DNA from: Ottelia alismoides
Lineage: Eukaryota; Streptophyta; Magnoliopsida; Alismatales; Hydrocharitaceae
NCBI GenBank assembly: GCA_037367405.1
Contig: JAZKJV010002618.1
Location: forward strand, 62,001 to 126,000
Length of the DNA stretch: 64,000 nucleotides
Direction of reading: 5' to 3'
The position numbers and the translations under genes were made by a program. Positions 1-10,600 of the stretch are shown here, piece by piece. Under the pieces are notes generated by a model. It searched no databases. It saw only the letters and a program-made list of their open reading frames with translations, and was not told where the DNA came from. Within the stretch, counting starts at the first letter, position 1. Every line of letters begins with the position of its first letter.

Positions 1-600
1 ATAAAATTCAAAAAATAAAAAAATCATTTGAGTTCCTGTTTGTAGGTTTTTGTATTTATTTTATCATAACCAGGACTTTATGGTATTTTAATCATTTTTA
101 ACTTGAAATATAGTCATGGTTGTGCACTGTATACATTTTAGCCTTTGTTTGAGTTTTATAAAATCACAAAAACATAAGAAAACCCCCATAAAATTAACAA
201 AAACACTTGAAAATTTTAAAAGCCCAAAAATATTTTTATCCTCATTTTTAAGCATTTTTAGTCTTAAATAAAATTTTAAAAAGCTTGTTGTGTGCTTTAT
301 TTTCTTAATTGCATGATTTTGTTCCTTTATTAAAAATATAAAAATCTAAAAAAATAAAACCACAAAAAATGTCTTCCCCTTTTGAATTGTTACTACTTCA
401 TAGGTTTACTCATGCTCCTTATGTTCGACACAAGTTGATATAATAGGTAAAAATAAATAGCGAAGATCGCTTACATTTGTGATTGCTTGATTATTTGACT
501 TGAGTGGTTTCTTCTTCTTCTTCTTGATTGACTGAATTAATCGATTGGGGACAACGACTTTGATTATTTTCCATATTAGTCAATCTTGATTTTCGAGTCA
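1..600 (+). repeat. 3' part of a decayed plus-strand LTR (family II)
   Basis: AT-rich sequence cut by the window edge. It is collinear with the last part of the LTR ending near 40876 and with the reverse complement of about 29300-30200. Shared landmarks are the run of A/T-rich short words, a 'tgttcgac' motif near 421-429, 'cgcttacattt...gattg' near 469-486, and a final 'tagtcaatc'. It ends in gagtca (595-600), 6 bases before a primer-binding-site-like sequence, as expected for the 3' edge of a 5' LTR. The element family is inferred from these shared repeats. Confidence 0.6.
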
Positions 601-606
601 TTGGAA

Positions 607-624
607 TGGGGCCGTTGTTGAGGA
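607..624 (+). promoter_or_regulatory. Decayed tRNA-Asp primer-binding site
   Basis: TGGGGCCGTTGTTGAGGA matches the intact site at 6233-6250 at 14 of 18 positions. It lies just after an LTR end in CA. This marks the start of the internal region of a decayed Athila-like element. Confidence 0.55.
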
Positions 625-1253
625 GCACAATTTAGTAGTCGCTTTTCAGATTTTCCCTTTATTTGATATAACTGTTTTTTGACACACTTCTTGTTTTGCT
701 TTTTGTGCAAGGAACTGCCCAAGGATGCTTTGCCTTTCTATTGGAGTATCCGCACCTGAGGAGGAGCAGGAAAGGAGGAAAGAATTAGTTATATCATTTA
801 GAGTAGTTTATTTTCAGCAGAAACTTATTATTGTAATAATTTAGATTTTGTGGACGCTTGGACACTTGACCCACATCGAGGTCTGTTTCACCGAGCATTG
901 GTGTGCTCGAGGGACCACCAGATTTTTCGTGGTTTTGGTTTTAATTACATTTTCTTTCTTTTTGATTCACAAAGTTTTGGCCCTTAGACTTAGTATTTTT
1001 AATGATTATGACGTAATTAGCTAAGGCTCAATCGCTAACTGCTTGCATGTACCTATAGATCACAATTGGACCTTGCTAATAATTAATAATAAAAAATTAG
1101 TTTAATTGGATTTGAGATCACACACCGTGAGGAGTCGCATACAGCATTAGCAGGATTCGTTGTGGTTGGCACCGAGTGACTCCCAAGATCGGACTCCGAA
1201 CTCGATTCGACTAGTTAGCTACTTTTTTTACGATCATTAGAAATTACCTGTCT
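625..1253 (+). mobile_element. Leader remnant of a decayed Athila-like element
   Basis: No coding potential is visible. The style and order of motifs (a 'tttgtgcaaggaactgc' stretch near 699-718, then AT-rich text) resemble the untranslated leader of the intact element at 6251-7619, where 'tttttgtgcgagga' occurs at the matching place. The boundary near 1253 is set by the neighbouring minus-strand LTR and is approximate. Confidence 0.4.
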
Positions 1254-2641
1254 GATGAATCGTGAATTTTATCCTCTTCATAGTTGTCTCATTGACATTT
1301 TCATTGCAGTCAGATAAATTCGGATCGATAAAAAATAACCGCACAAATCGATGAATCGTCGAATGAAAATAAGTGTGGTTTCATGTTTATTTAACCTGGG
1401 CAATCCCCAGGGTCGACTCAAGGAGGCAAAGGAACAACTCAGGATCAAGTTAGAGGGATTAGATCGTGGTTTTCGACATGGGATTTTTTTAATTTTTTAT
1501 GTAATAAAAATGACAAATGCAAAATACGAATTGGATCAAGTTAACACGAAAATAACCGACTTAGCCAAAATTAATTTGAATGTGAAATTAGACCAAATTG
1601 ACCAAGTTATATTTTTCCTGTAAACTTAATCCAATGATGAATGCAAATGTATTTTTTTTTGGAATTTATGGATTAAAATGCACAAAGGAAAATGCAAACT
1701 TTTTTAGGATTTTTATGCAATTTTTCGAGCAAATGATATGCAAAAATTATGAAAAATTTACTGGAAGTTAAATATGATGAAATGAAGTTAACTAATTTTT
1801 TTAGATTTTTCTGACATTTTATGATTTTTTATGATTTTTTTACTGAAAGCAGAGTGACTGTAAGTGTTTTAAACACCAAATCAAATTTTCTAGAGATCGA
1901 TTTATCTCAAATAGATATTTTAATAAGGAATCCAAGAGATTTGAAATTTCTCAAAAATCTTATTCGTAGAGTTAACTAAAAATCAATTACTGAAATCACT
2001 CTAGAATTTATTATATGCACAAGTAATTTCCCAATAGGACAAAATTTGGAATGTAATTAAAGAACGCTTAGAGGCATCATCTACAATTTTTTCACAATTT
2101 TTGGAGCAAGAAATATATCTATGCGAATTTCAGAGCAAAAATAGGCAAAATATCACTGATTATCTATATCTAAATTTTTAATAAATAATCAGATGCTCAC
2201 AAAAATGCAAATAAATAGCCAGAAGATAATAATTTAGTTGCTCTACAATACGTTATTTTTGATAGAATAAAATGATGCTATTTAGAAATCCAAATTAAAA
2301 TACAAACTCAGGGGTGTCTTTGCAATACCGAAATTGAAATTGAATGAATTGATATGCATAAGGATGCTTTTGCTATTTGATAAACATGCGGAAAACAAAA
2401 TGTAATTTTCATAGTTAAAATAAAATAACAAAAAAGAAACCTTTGTTTCTTCCAAACCCAAGTTAGGGCACAGGTGAGGGAAGCGAGACTTGAGGGCGGC
2501 GGTTGCGGCGTTGGCACACTGGGCGTTGGCGAGGGGCGGACGGCGGAGATGCAACGGCAACAAGCGGGCACCACGACGAGTGCCTCGAGGGACGGCGTCG
2601 GCGCGGAGGGGGGCGAACGCAGTGGCGGTGCCGCGCGGCGA
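1254..2641 (-). repeat. Old minus-strand family-I LTR, 3' half
   Basis: Read on the minus strand, this follows the last part of the intact LTR in order. It has a GC-rich patch (2641-2480), 'ggtattgcaaagacacccc' (compare 'agtattgcatttacaccc'), 'gcctccttgagtcgacc' (compare 'gcctccctgagatcgacc'), and 'atctgactgcaatgaa' (compare 'atccgactgcaacgaa'), and it ends in catca. The intact element at 2642-19487 is inserted in its GC-rich part; the other piece is 19493-~19640. The short ORFs at 2282-2762 are GC-rich frames of this LTR. Confidence 0.6.
2637..2641. repeat. Target-site duplication, left copy (GGCGA)
   Basis: GGCGA directly before the 5' LTR is repeated exactly at 19488-19492 directly after the 3' LTR. 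A 5-bp duplication is normal for Ty3/gypsy integrases. Confidence 0.95.
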
Positions 2642-2662
2642 TGATGAATCTGTGATTCATCA
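2642..2662 (+). repeat. Palindromic LTR terminus
   Basis: TGATGAATC-TGT-GATTCATCA is a perfect inverted repeat with 9-bp arms at the first bases of the LTR. The same form is at 15904-15924 and 59449-59469. Decayed family-III LTRs carry a looser version with the arms TGATGAA and TTCATCA. LTR tips are the integrase recognition ends, so a role in end binding is possible but inferred. Confidence 0.8.
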
Positions 2663-3324
2663 CATCAAAAGTCAAAAATAGAGCCTTGTTCCCGAGAAAA
2701 ATAGAGGCATATTTCCTTTTATCTTGCATAAAATAACACTCATGCATGCATCCATAATTCATGCATTATAGCAGCTCAATCTGCATTTAAATAAGAAGCC
2801 AAAAATCCCCTGTAAAAGACATCTTCATCAAAAATAACTTCTTCTCTATACTATATATATATTCATTAATAAAACAGGGAGGAATCACCCTTGTAAAATA
2901 GCCCAAGTATCCTGAGAACCCCTGTACATTAAAACACACATAAAGCCCGCATACAAACCCCTACTTAGGTCTACTCACTCTTAGAATATTACATATCAAA
3001 AGACCTTCAAAATGAGACTAATTTCATTGAAATTGGAGCTTGTATGAGAAACTTGGGTTTTTGGGTCTTGTTGTATACTACATATGTATATTTATGTATC
3101 TTTGTATTTATGTACCATATTTGACCTCACCTCCGTCTTTGGTCAACATAAAACTTGTAGATCTCATCAAGATCTACAACTTTCATGTTTTGAGTTTTTC
3201 CAAATTCGGCTTCCTCTTCTCTCTACACGCATTTCTTCCTCCAACCATTCACAGCAGGCCACGTGGCGCCCTCTGATTGCGCCACGCGGCCTGCTGCCCT
3301 TTGTCTGATCCGCCTTCGCCCCCC

Positions 3325-3354
3325 ACCGTTGGATCGCGCTTCAGATCCAACGGT
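3325..3354. repeat. Inverted repeat in U3
   Basis: ACCGTTGGATC (3325-3335) and GATCCAACGGT (3344-3354) form perfect 11-bp arms around 8 bases. It is the first of a set of related hairpins in this LTR. It lies about 570 bp upstream of the TATA box. Confidence 0.85.
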
Positions 3355-3653
3355 CCCTCTGTGACCACGTGCGCTCACTCCCTCAGCCGTCCGATTATCT
3401 CCCACTTCTCATCACCACCATCCATTAGCGCCTCGCCCACAGTGCGCCACGCGTCACATCTTGAGCCCTTCGATCGCATTCTCAGCCCTTTCATCTGAGC
3501 CGTTAGCTCCCCAATAATCTCAGCCGACCGATCGATCGCCAAGGACTGATCAGGACCGCCCGCCCGCGCCTCGCCACACCGCGCCACGTGGCGCTCTCAT
3601 GACCCCTCATCTGGGCATTCCAGATCTAATCCTAACCGATCGCTAAGCGTTGA

Positions 3654-3689
3654 TCTCCACCGTTGGATCCCAAGATCCAACGGTGGAGA
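3654..3689. repeat. Perfect 16-bp inverted repeat in U3
   Basis: TCTCCACCGTTGGATC (3654-3669) is followed after CCAA by its exact reverse complement (3674-3689). It contains the same CCGTTGGATC core as the repeat at 3325. Confidence 0.9.
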
Positions 3690-3927
3690 CTTCGTCTCCT
3701 ACCTCGGGTGCCCCCTCTCTCCCACGATCTCTGCCTTGTGAGAGGGGCACCCCCTTCCTATTCTCGGAAGCACTCCCTCCACCCTCGCCGGCCGCTGACC
3801 TTCCCACGACACACCCCACTCATCCCTCTCCCTCGCCAGCTCCCTCAAACACCACCATCTCCGCCACACTCGCCCCACGACAACCACCAACTTCGCCACT
3901 CACCCACTCCAGCCGTCACCTTCATCC

Positions 3928-3935
3928 TATAAATA
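3928..3935 (+). promoter_or_regulatory. LTR TATA box
   Basis: TATAAATA follows CTTCATCC at the end of a pyrimidine-rich stretch. It is kept in the 3' LTR (17186-17193) and as TATAAATC in the related LTR at 60780-60787. Transcription would start about 30 bases downstream (near 3960), giving a U3 of about 1.3 kb. The start site is inferred. Confidence 0.75.
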
Positions 3936-4174
3936 CCCAGCCTCCGGCCACATTCAGCCCGATCCGCCACTCCAGAGAGGAACCTAGAGCTCGGAGCCTT
4001 CGATTTGTGACAGGAATTGAGTGAATCCTTGAGCGAAGACGGCCCTTCTTCTCCGGCGAGATCCACGGTGCCACCGCCGTGTCGCAGCCGCCCTCCGCGT
4101 AGCTGCTTGAGCTCAGGGCTTTACCGACCTCTTGAGCGACGACCTGGAGCTCAAATCTGAGCCCCAATCCCCAG

Positions 4175-4480
4175 GTAATCACCTCCATTACTCCTCCGAT
4201 CTCGTTCTTCTTTTCCCTTCATCTTCTCCGATTTTATTCCCTGTCCACGATCATCTTCACGCCTCGCCTTCACTCCGCCGAGCTCCGCGTCGAAGCTCTC
4301 ATCCTCGCTGACCCCTCCGCATCGTCAGACGCTTCACTCCACCGTTCATCGATCACTAGCTCCGCCACTTGGCCGGAGCCACGTCCCCCGACCACCTCAC
4401 TTCTCCGTAGGCCTCGCCAACCAGTACCATTTCTCCACAATCGCACGCACGAGCCTCGGCTATACGTCTAACACTTGCAG
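4175..4480 (+). other. Possible intron in the LTR leader
   Basis: The sequence CCCCAG|GTAATC opens and ctaacacttgcag| closes a 306-bp segment just downstream of the inferred transcription start. The diverged LTR at 59449 keeps both edges, CCCCAG|GTAGAA and ctaaccccctgcag|, with a 304-bp spacing (61027-61330). Similar spacing in diverged copies favours a real GT-AG intron. The CTAAC motif is close to the acceptor for a branch site. Confidence 0.4.
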
Positions 4481-4803
4481 GTACTCCTTTGATCATTGGC
4501 CGGAGCCTCACCGGAGCTCTCCTCGAGCTTCATCGACTCAGAGCTCCAGCCCTCCTCCAGGGATCCAGAGACCACCGGAGCCTTCGCCGCGCACTGACGA
4601 TTCTTCCGAGCGAGGTGGGGGCTGACGAAGCTCACCACCGGAGCTTGACGACCGAGGCGGAGCTCGGCTGCTTTCACCGGAGCGCAGCCCTCTCCTCCGC
4701 AGGCGGCGGAGGATCGATAGAGAAGAAGGAGCAGCAACCGTTCGATCCTCTGATCGAACGGCCCTCGCCTCTCCACGTGTCCACTTCGCCGCCCTCATCA
4801 GCG

Positions 4804-4831
4804 ACCGTTGGATTGCCCAGGATCTAACGGT
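4804..4831. repeat. Inverted repeat in R-U5
   Basis: ACCGTTGGAT (4804-4813) and ATCTAACGGT (4822-4831) pair with one mismatch. It belongs to the same motif family as the U3 hairpins. Confidence 0.7.
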
Positions 4832-4930
4832 GATCAGCCCGCCGCGTCATCAACATTGGGAGAAGACAGGAGCCGTCAGATCATCCCAGATCTGACGTAT
4901 CTTGATCGAGCCACGCGTCTTCACCGACAC

Positions 4931-4956
4931 CCCTTGGATCCATCTTGATCCAAGGG
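4931..4956. repeat. Perfect 10-bp inverted repeat in R-U5
   Basis: CCCTTGGATC (4931-4940) pairs with GATCCAAGGG (4947-4956) across 6 bases. Confidence 0.8.
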
Positions 4957-5102
4957 CCTTCAGGCCGCCACGTCGCCCTATCCGAGCCTCGGCCTCCAAG
5001 CCTAGGCTCGGGTAACCCGAAGCTGCACCGAGGCTGGGCCGAACCTCCAGAAGGCCCGAGCCTCCCTCCGAGCCTCCGACGCCCCCCGAACCTAGGCCGC
5101 CC

Positions 5103-5119
5103 CACGTGAGGAGCACGTG
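5103..5119. promoter_or_regulatory. Paired G-box module, copy 1
   Basis: CACGTG-AGGAG-CACGTG. A second identical copy is at 5192-5208, both recur in the 3' LTR (18362 and 18451), and one is in the related LTR at 62058-62074. CACGTG is the core bound by plant bZIP and bHLH factors; here it sits downstream of the TATA box. Binding is inferred. Confidence 0.6.
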
Positions 5120-5191
5120 CGGCCTGGGTTATTTGCATAGACGCCCTTGGAGCTTTCAGAAATTGCAAAAAGGCCCCTGTGAAGCAGACAT

Positions 5192-5208
5192 CACGTGAGG
5201 AGCACGTG
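5192..5208. promoter_or_regulatory. Paired G-box module, copy 2
   Basis: CACGTG-AGGAG-CACGTG, identical to 5103-5119 and 89 bp downstream of it. Confidence 0.6.
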
Positions 5209-6232
5209 GTTCGTGGAGAAATTGCATAGAAGTCCTGCATAGTATCGGTAATTGCATTTTAGTCCCTGTCAGCATATTTACTTATTGAATTTTAATTTCC
5301 AGTATTGCATTTACACCCTTGTGTTTGCACGTGTCCATAGCATGCATTTTTCATCATTTTGAAATTCTAAAAATTGCAAGTTGTTGAGAATTTTGTCCTC
5401 TATCTGTTTGTACACGTGTTTGATTTTTGTTGGTGCTTAATTGAATTATCAATGAATTAATTGGTTCATTTGAGACATATTTTGCCCAGTGATGCCTTTT
5501 GATTTTTAATCAATTATCAGTGCCTTCAAAAATCACCAAAAATTCACAGTAGCTTAAGGACATCATTTTTAACACTCCATGAAAATTTCGTATCATTTGC
5601 ACGCATATCGAGGCCTAAATAAATAGTTTAGTGATTTTCTTAAATTAATTTTAATTAATTCATTTCACAGTGAATTTTAGATCTGTCAATTTTCCTAGGT
5701 CCCTGATCATTAGACCTTCCTAGGATAATTTTAGTTCTTGGAAAAATTGTGATTTGATATTTATTAAAAATTAAACACTGAAAATCACTCTGTCTGTTTA
5801 TTTAATTCACAGAAAATTTATTTTGAGTCGAAAAATTCCAAAAAAATTAGTGTAGGTCATTTTCATCATAAATAACCATCTGGCCAATTTTCATTATTTT
5901 TGGACTTCGTTTGATACATCAATTAAATTTAAAGTTAAATTGGCTAAGATTTGTCTGCATATGTCTGCATAAGAAATAAAAAGACCAAAAAGATTCGACC
6001 CTCGAATATCAACACTTGAAAATTGCTGTAATCCACCTAAGGAGACAGTTGCCTCCCTGAGATCGACCTTGGACTCCACCAAGTAAAAAAATATCACTGC
6101 TTAAAATTGACCAAAATCTGTCTTAAGTGGTTTTTGATCAACCTCTCGTATCCGACTGCAACGAACACTTAAAATTAATTTGGACCATTAATTTGCCCGA
6201 ATTAACTAAGGGTGCGGGAGCGCACATCAAAA

Positions 6233-6250
6233 TGGCGCCGTTGCCGGGGA
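6233..6250 (+). promoter_or_regulatory. Primer-binding site for tRNA-Asp(GTC)
   Basis: TGGCGCCGTTGCCGGGGA begins 3 bases after the 5' LTR. It is complementary over 18 bases to the 3' end of plant tRNA-Asp (which ends ...CCCCGGCAACGGCGCCA). It is the priming site for minus-strand DNA synthesis. tRNA-Asp use is typical of Athila elements. Confidence 0.95.
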
Positions 6251-7211
6251 GGCACGGCTTAGGTTAATTGTAGCATATTTTTGCAGTGTTTGATTTCTAA
6301 TCCCCGGGTAGTCTGACCCCCGGTTTTTCTTGTAATTATTTCTCTTATTTGTTTTCTTTTTGCTTTATTTTTGTGTCACTCTCTGACCTCTATTTCATTT
6401 TTGTGCGAGGACCGCGAGGAGTCGGCGACGCTTCAAGGACTTAGCATTTAAAGTGTGTTGAGAGAAAGAGAGGCATTGTACTTTTTATTTTATTTTTCTT
6501 TTGCATTATTTCCAGCGGTTCCCGTTTGGGAGCTCGCGCGTGTAAATATAGTGGAAACTGTGTCCCGTGTGCTGTGTGGGTGATTGGTAATTTAGCTTGC
6601 ACTAGCGGCTCCTCGAGCCACTCTAGGACTTGTTTGTGCTCGTAATCAATAGGACCACACATTACACTTAATAGACGCACCTAGACCGCAGGACTTAGTT
6701 CAAATTAAACTGTTCTTCACGCTAATAGAACTGCCTGTCTAGGAGCGGCTTTCATCGCCTGCATTCGCATGTAGAATAAAGTTTTCAATTCTGTATTACA
6801 TCCTGCATCAAAAAGCGAAGGATCACTGTAAGTATTCTGTACTCAGCATACGCATCATCGATTTCAACTTGCATCGGCTTTTCTCGATTTCCCTCTCTGA
6901 TTTTCTCACTTAATTTAAAAAGGAAATTGGGACTGTACGATAGGCGTGCTTTGTGGTGATTAATTACAGTGATAACCTAACTTTAAAACCGGGACTGCTA
7001 ACAGTATTGACCATAAAAAGGGAATAAAAGCTGAAAAATTGTTTGCGGGAGACTAATCCCTGACCTTGTTTTCAGGCTGAGTGAGGGTACCTGAGTGTGT
7101 GTGAACACCCTAAGGTAGAGCCCAAATCCCCGTATTCCATATCACGTTCTAACTGATCCTAGCAAATATCACGAGCCGAATATTTTCAGATTCTTTGACT
7201 AGTACCAAGTA

Positions 7212-7241
7212 GCCTCCGCCTGTCTCAGGTAGATAGGGGCG
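7212..7241 (+). repeat. Leader hairpin module, copy 1
   Basis: gcctccg followed by CCTGtctCAGG and then TAGATAGGGGCG. The same order recurs at 7304-7334. The short stem is followed by a G-rich tail, as in the 3'-region modules. Confidence 0.6.
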
Positions 7242-7303
7242 AAATTGCGGTACTTCGCGACAAGCTGCCAGTAACCCCCCGGGGCGAAGTTCCGGCCTTG
7301 TCA

Positions 7304-7334
7304 GCCTCTGCCTGCTTGCAGGTAGATAGGGGCG
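7304..7334 (+). repeat. Leader hairpin module, copy 2
   Basis: gcctctg followed by CCTGcttgCAGG and TAGATAGGGGCG. It differs from copy 1 mainly in the loop. Confidence 0.6.
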
Positions 7335-7619
7335 TGGTCACTGAGTCCATCGGCTTGGGATAGGAGCGAAGAAAGGAAGGAGCGGCGGTATCTTAGGCGA
7401 CAGGATAAACAGGGAAGACGCATCCGGCTCTGAGCCGACTTTCCTTTAGGCCGCGTAATCCTTGCTAGATTTGCTTGAAAATCACACTTAAAAACTACAA
7501 GATAAATTGGACTCAACTTTGAGTCCTTCACTGTGTTGAGTGTGAATCCAGGGTCTTGGATTGATCTTGTGCTTGCTTCAGGTAGGAGTAAAATCCTATC
7601 TTCTTCTTGCTTAACCAAG

Positions 7620-10600
7620 ATGAGTAACTGGGGAGATCTCGACGCACCGTTCACTGATCTCTCTATGAGTCCCCCAAGTAACTCGTCTTTTCCGGTCCGA
7701 GCACACCTTGGACCACCCAGGACTCATGACCCTCTTGAGTCCTGGTTCCCTCCTGCTCAGGGTGGTTACTCTCAAACCAACCCTTTTATCTCCTCTGAGA
7801 TTACCGAGGAAGATCATTGCCTCGGTAATCCCTTCCTTGATTCAACCTCTAACACCGACCTTATTTTCCAATCCCCAGAACTAGAGGGAGAAATGCCGCC
7901 AAAGATGCCGCCCGATGAGGACCAGATGAGACAAATCCTTAGATGCCTTGCTGAAGCTGAACAGAAAAATGCGGATCTCACTGCACGAATGGGGCGGATA
8001 ATAGTAGCTGAAGGGATCGACCGACCAATGGTCGATACCTATAACCCGGCGGAGAATGAAATCCAGAATTGGCTAGCACCTGCAGTTCCCGACCAGGCAT
8101 TCGAGCTGAAGCCCCACTTCCTTAGCCTGCTGCCGAAGTTCAACGGAAACCTCAGTGAAGAGCCGTACACTTTCCTCCGTGACTTCGAACTAGTCTGCAA
8201 TAATCTGAGCCATCCAAATGTTGGCCAAGATTATATCCGGCTGAAAGCCACCCCGTTTGCCTTAGGAGATAAGGCTGCACATTGGCTGAAAAACCTAGGG
8301 GTGGTATGTACTACCTGGATGCAGTTCAAGGACCTATTCTTGAAGAAGTTCTACCCACTCAGTAGAACCAATCAGATGCGGACGAAGATTGCCAGCTTCG
8401 CCCAAGGACCCTGCAAACCGTTCCACGAGGCGTGGGACAGGTTCAATGACTTAGTACAGAAATGCCCATGCCACGGCATTTCTAAGGCGATCTTAGTCCA
8501 GACCTTGTTCTGCGGCCTAACCCCAGAGATGCAGGGGTTAGTCAGCGCCGCCTGCGAAGGAAGCTATCTGAACAAGAACGAGCACGCCGTGTGGAAAATC
8601 CTAGAGCAGATGGCAGAAACCGGCAGGTCACAGGCCACAAGGGCCTATCAGTTGTCTCCCTCGATTCTATCCAATGAGACAACTAGAAGGACTGTTGCAG
8701 ATCTGACAGAGGACCTCATCCCCAGCATGGGGATGATTGCAGACAAGCTTACCATGGTCGAACAGATCCACAAGAGAGTCGCGGAGATGGAGTCTCTTTC
8801 GAGCCTTCCCAAGAAGGTGGAGGAACTCTCTGAAAAGGTAGCCAAGATCAAGCTACCCACCCCTTCTGCACCACCTGTACCTGTACATCGAGTCCATCTT
8901 GTACAGGAACAGGCACCGGGGTCTCAGAGCGGCTGGGATCAGACTTACACCCAGCAGAACCATCATGCACCCCCACCAGTGGAGACAGAGTACGAGGAGC
9001 CTCCGCCCGTTTACGAGATCAACGGGCTCTGGTATAGCCGTGACCCACTAGTCCGGCAAATCGAGATGGGGAAGGACCAGGCACACCGCCCAACCCCAGT
9101 CTACCAGGAAACCAGGCCCGTCACAATCCCGCGATATCAGTCCAGGCCAGAACAGGGGTACCAGCCGCAGCAGCGCACCTACCAGCAGGGGCCAGCACCG
9201 TACCAGCAGCAGTATCGGTACGGCCAGCAGGGCCAGTTCAGGACCGCATCCACTCAGCAGCCAGCCCAGCCCACCGAGTTGGAGTCCCTCACCTTGGCGA
9301 TCCAGACCCTGTCTGATAGGGTCCAGCAGATGCAAAACGACTACCTGGACATGAGAACCGACATCAATCGGGTCTCTCGTGCTCAGGACCAACAAATGGC
9401 GCCAAGGACTCCAATTCCCGCACAGGTTCAGGCCAACCCAAATAGCATACAGCAGGGCCAGAACCGACCCCGAGATCAGGTATACTATTCAGATAACTAT
9501 TTATCTGAACATGAGATCCTTTCGTACGATAATGTTAATCATATGTCCCTCAGGAGCGGAAGGACCGTGACCATACCTGATCGGGCACGGGCACAACAGG
9601 AAGGAACCTCCGAAATTCGATCTGAGGAGAATTCGGAGGAGGAAGAGGAGGAGCACCACCGTCACCGCCAGCGGAAGAAGAGGACATCTGAGTCCTCGAA
9701 GCACCAGCCCCGCAGTCATCCCGAGTCCGACGACACCGATGAGCCCGCACCTCCATCTGAGGAGGACCAGCCAGAAGAAGCGGAAGAAGCATCACCGGTT
9801 TCGCCCAAGCATTTTCCCTTTCGTCAGAGTCAGAGTCAAAGTCTGTATAAAAGTCCGAGTCAGAGTCTTGTTCAGAACTCAGTTTCAGCAGCTAATGAAG
9901 ATATTTCAGTTCCAGAACCTGAGTTAATAATCCCTTTCCCCCAAGCTCTCAAGGGTGGGAAGAAGAAAAACAAAAAAATCCAAAAAGATGACCCTGAGAT
10001 GGCTGAGTTTTGTAATAAACACATCAAGGTCACAATCCCCTTTGACAAGTTCGTGGAAATGACCCCTGCATTCCAAAAATATCTTAAGGTGAGATGCACA
10101 CCTACTAGGGTTAGCAGGAAAACCAAAAGCCGTGTTGAGAAACACGTCCTATCAGTAGCCACGACTTGTGCAATAAAGAACTCGTTTCCTCGGAAACGAA
10201 GAGACATGGGTGCACACTATGTAGTGAGTCATGTTGATGACATCGCGTTTGCACGCACTCTCCTGGACAATGGATCCTCGATCAATTTGATGCCCACAGC
10301 CCTCTATGAGCGGCTTAATCTCGGACCTCTTAGGAAATCTAGAGCTATTCTTCAGTTCGCGGACAAATCCACTAAGAGGTCTCAAGGAGAGTTAAGGAAC
10401 ATTGTGATCAAAGTCGAGGGGCAAGAATACATGGTGGACTTTACTGTCCTCGATATGGAAACCCCTCGTAATTGGAGAGATTCCCAGATCATTTTGGGTA
10501 GGCCCTTCCTCAGAACAGCAGGGGCCTTATTCGATTATAAGAATGGGAAAATTCAGTTCCAAACTCCAGGCGGAGATGAGGAATTAGAGATGAAGCAGAC

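Larger units (their letters stand above)
2642..6229 (+). repeat. 5' LTR of the intact element (3588 bp)
   Basis: It starts TGATGAATC and ends CATCA. The copy at 15904-19487 is collinear throughout; the seven indels I can see account exactly for the 4-bp length difference. The LTR has an AT-rich first 600 bp, a GC-rich core of about 2 kb (3240-5240) and an AT-rich last kilobase. The core holds the TATA box, several perfect inverted repeats and many CACGTG motifs. All short ORFs in it occur on both strands of GC-rich non-coding sequence and are not genes. At 3.6 kb it is roughly twice the size I associate with Arabidopsis Athila LTRs. Confidence 0.95.
6251..7619 (+). other. Untranslated leader, 1.37 kb
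   Basis: No long ORF or known domain is visible. It includes the two repeated hairpin modules at 7212-7241 and 7304-7334. The first 890 bases can be followed, with substitutions, in the partial element at 63114-64000. The leader probably carries dimerisation and packaging signals (inference). With the R-U5 part of the LTR, the full leader before the Gag start would be about 3.6 kb unless spliced. Confidence 0.7.

Noticed and set aside
3650..4827. Several 70-124 codon frames on both strands of the LTR core
   Set aside because: GC-rich LTR sequence gives open frames in most phases; they are repeated in the second LTR only because it is a copy, and they break in the related LTR at 59449.
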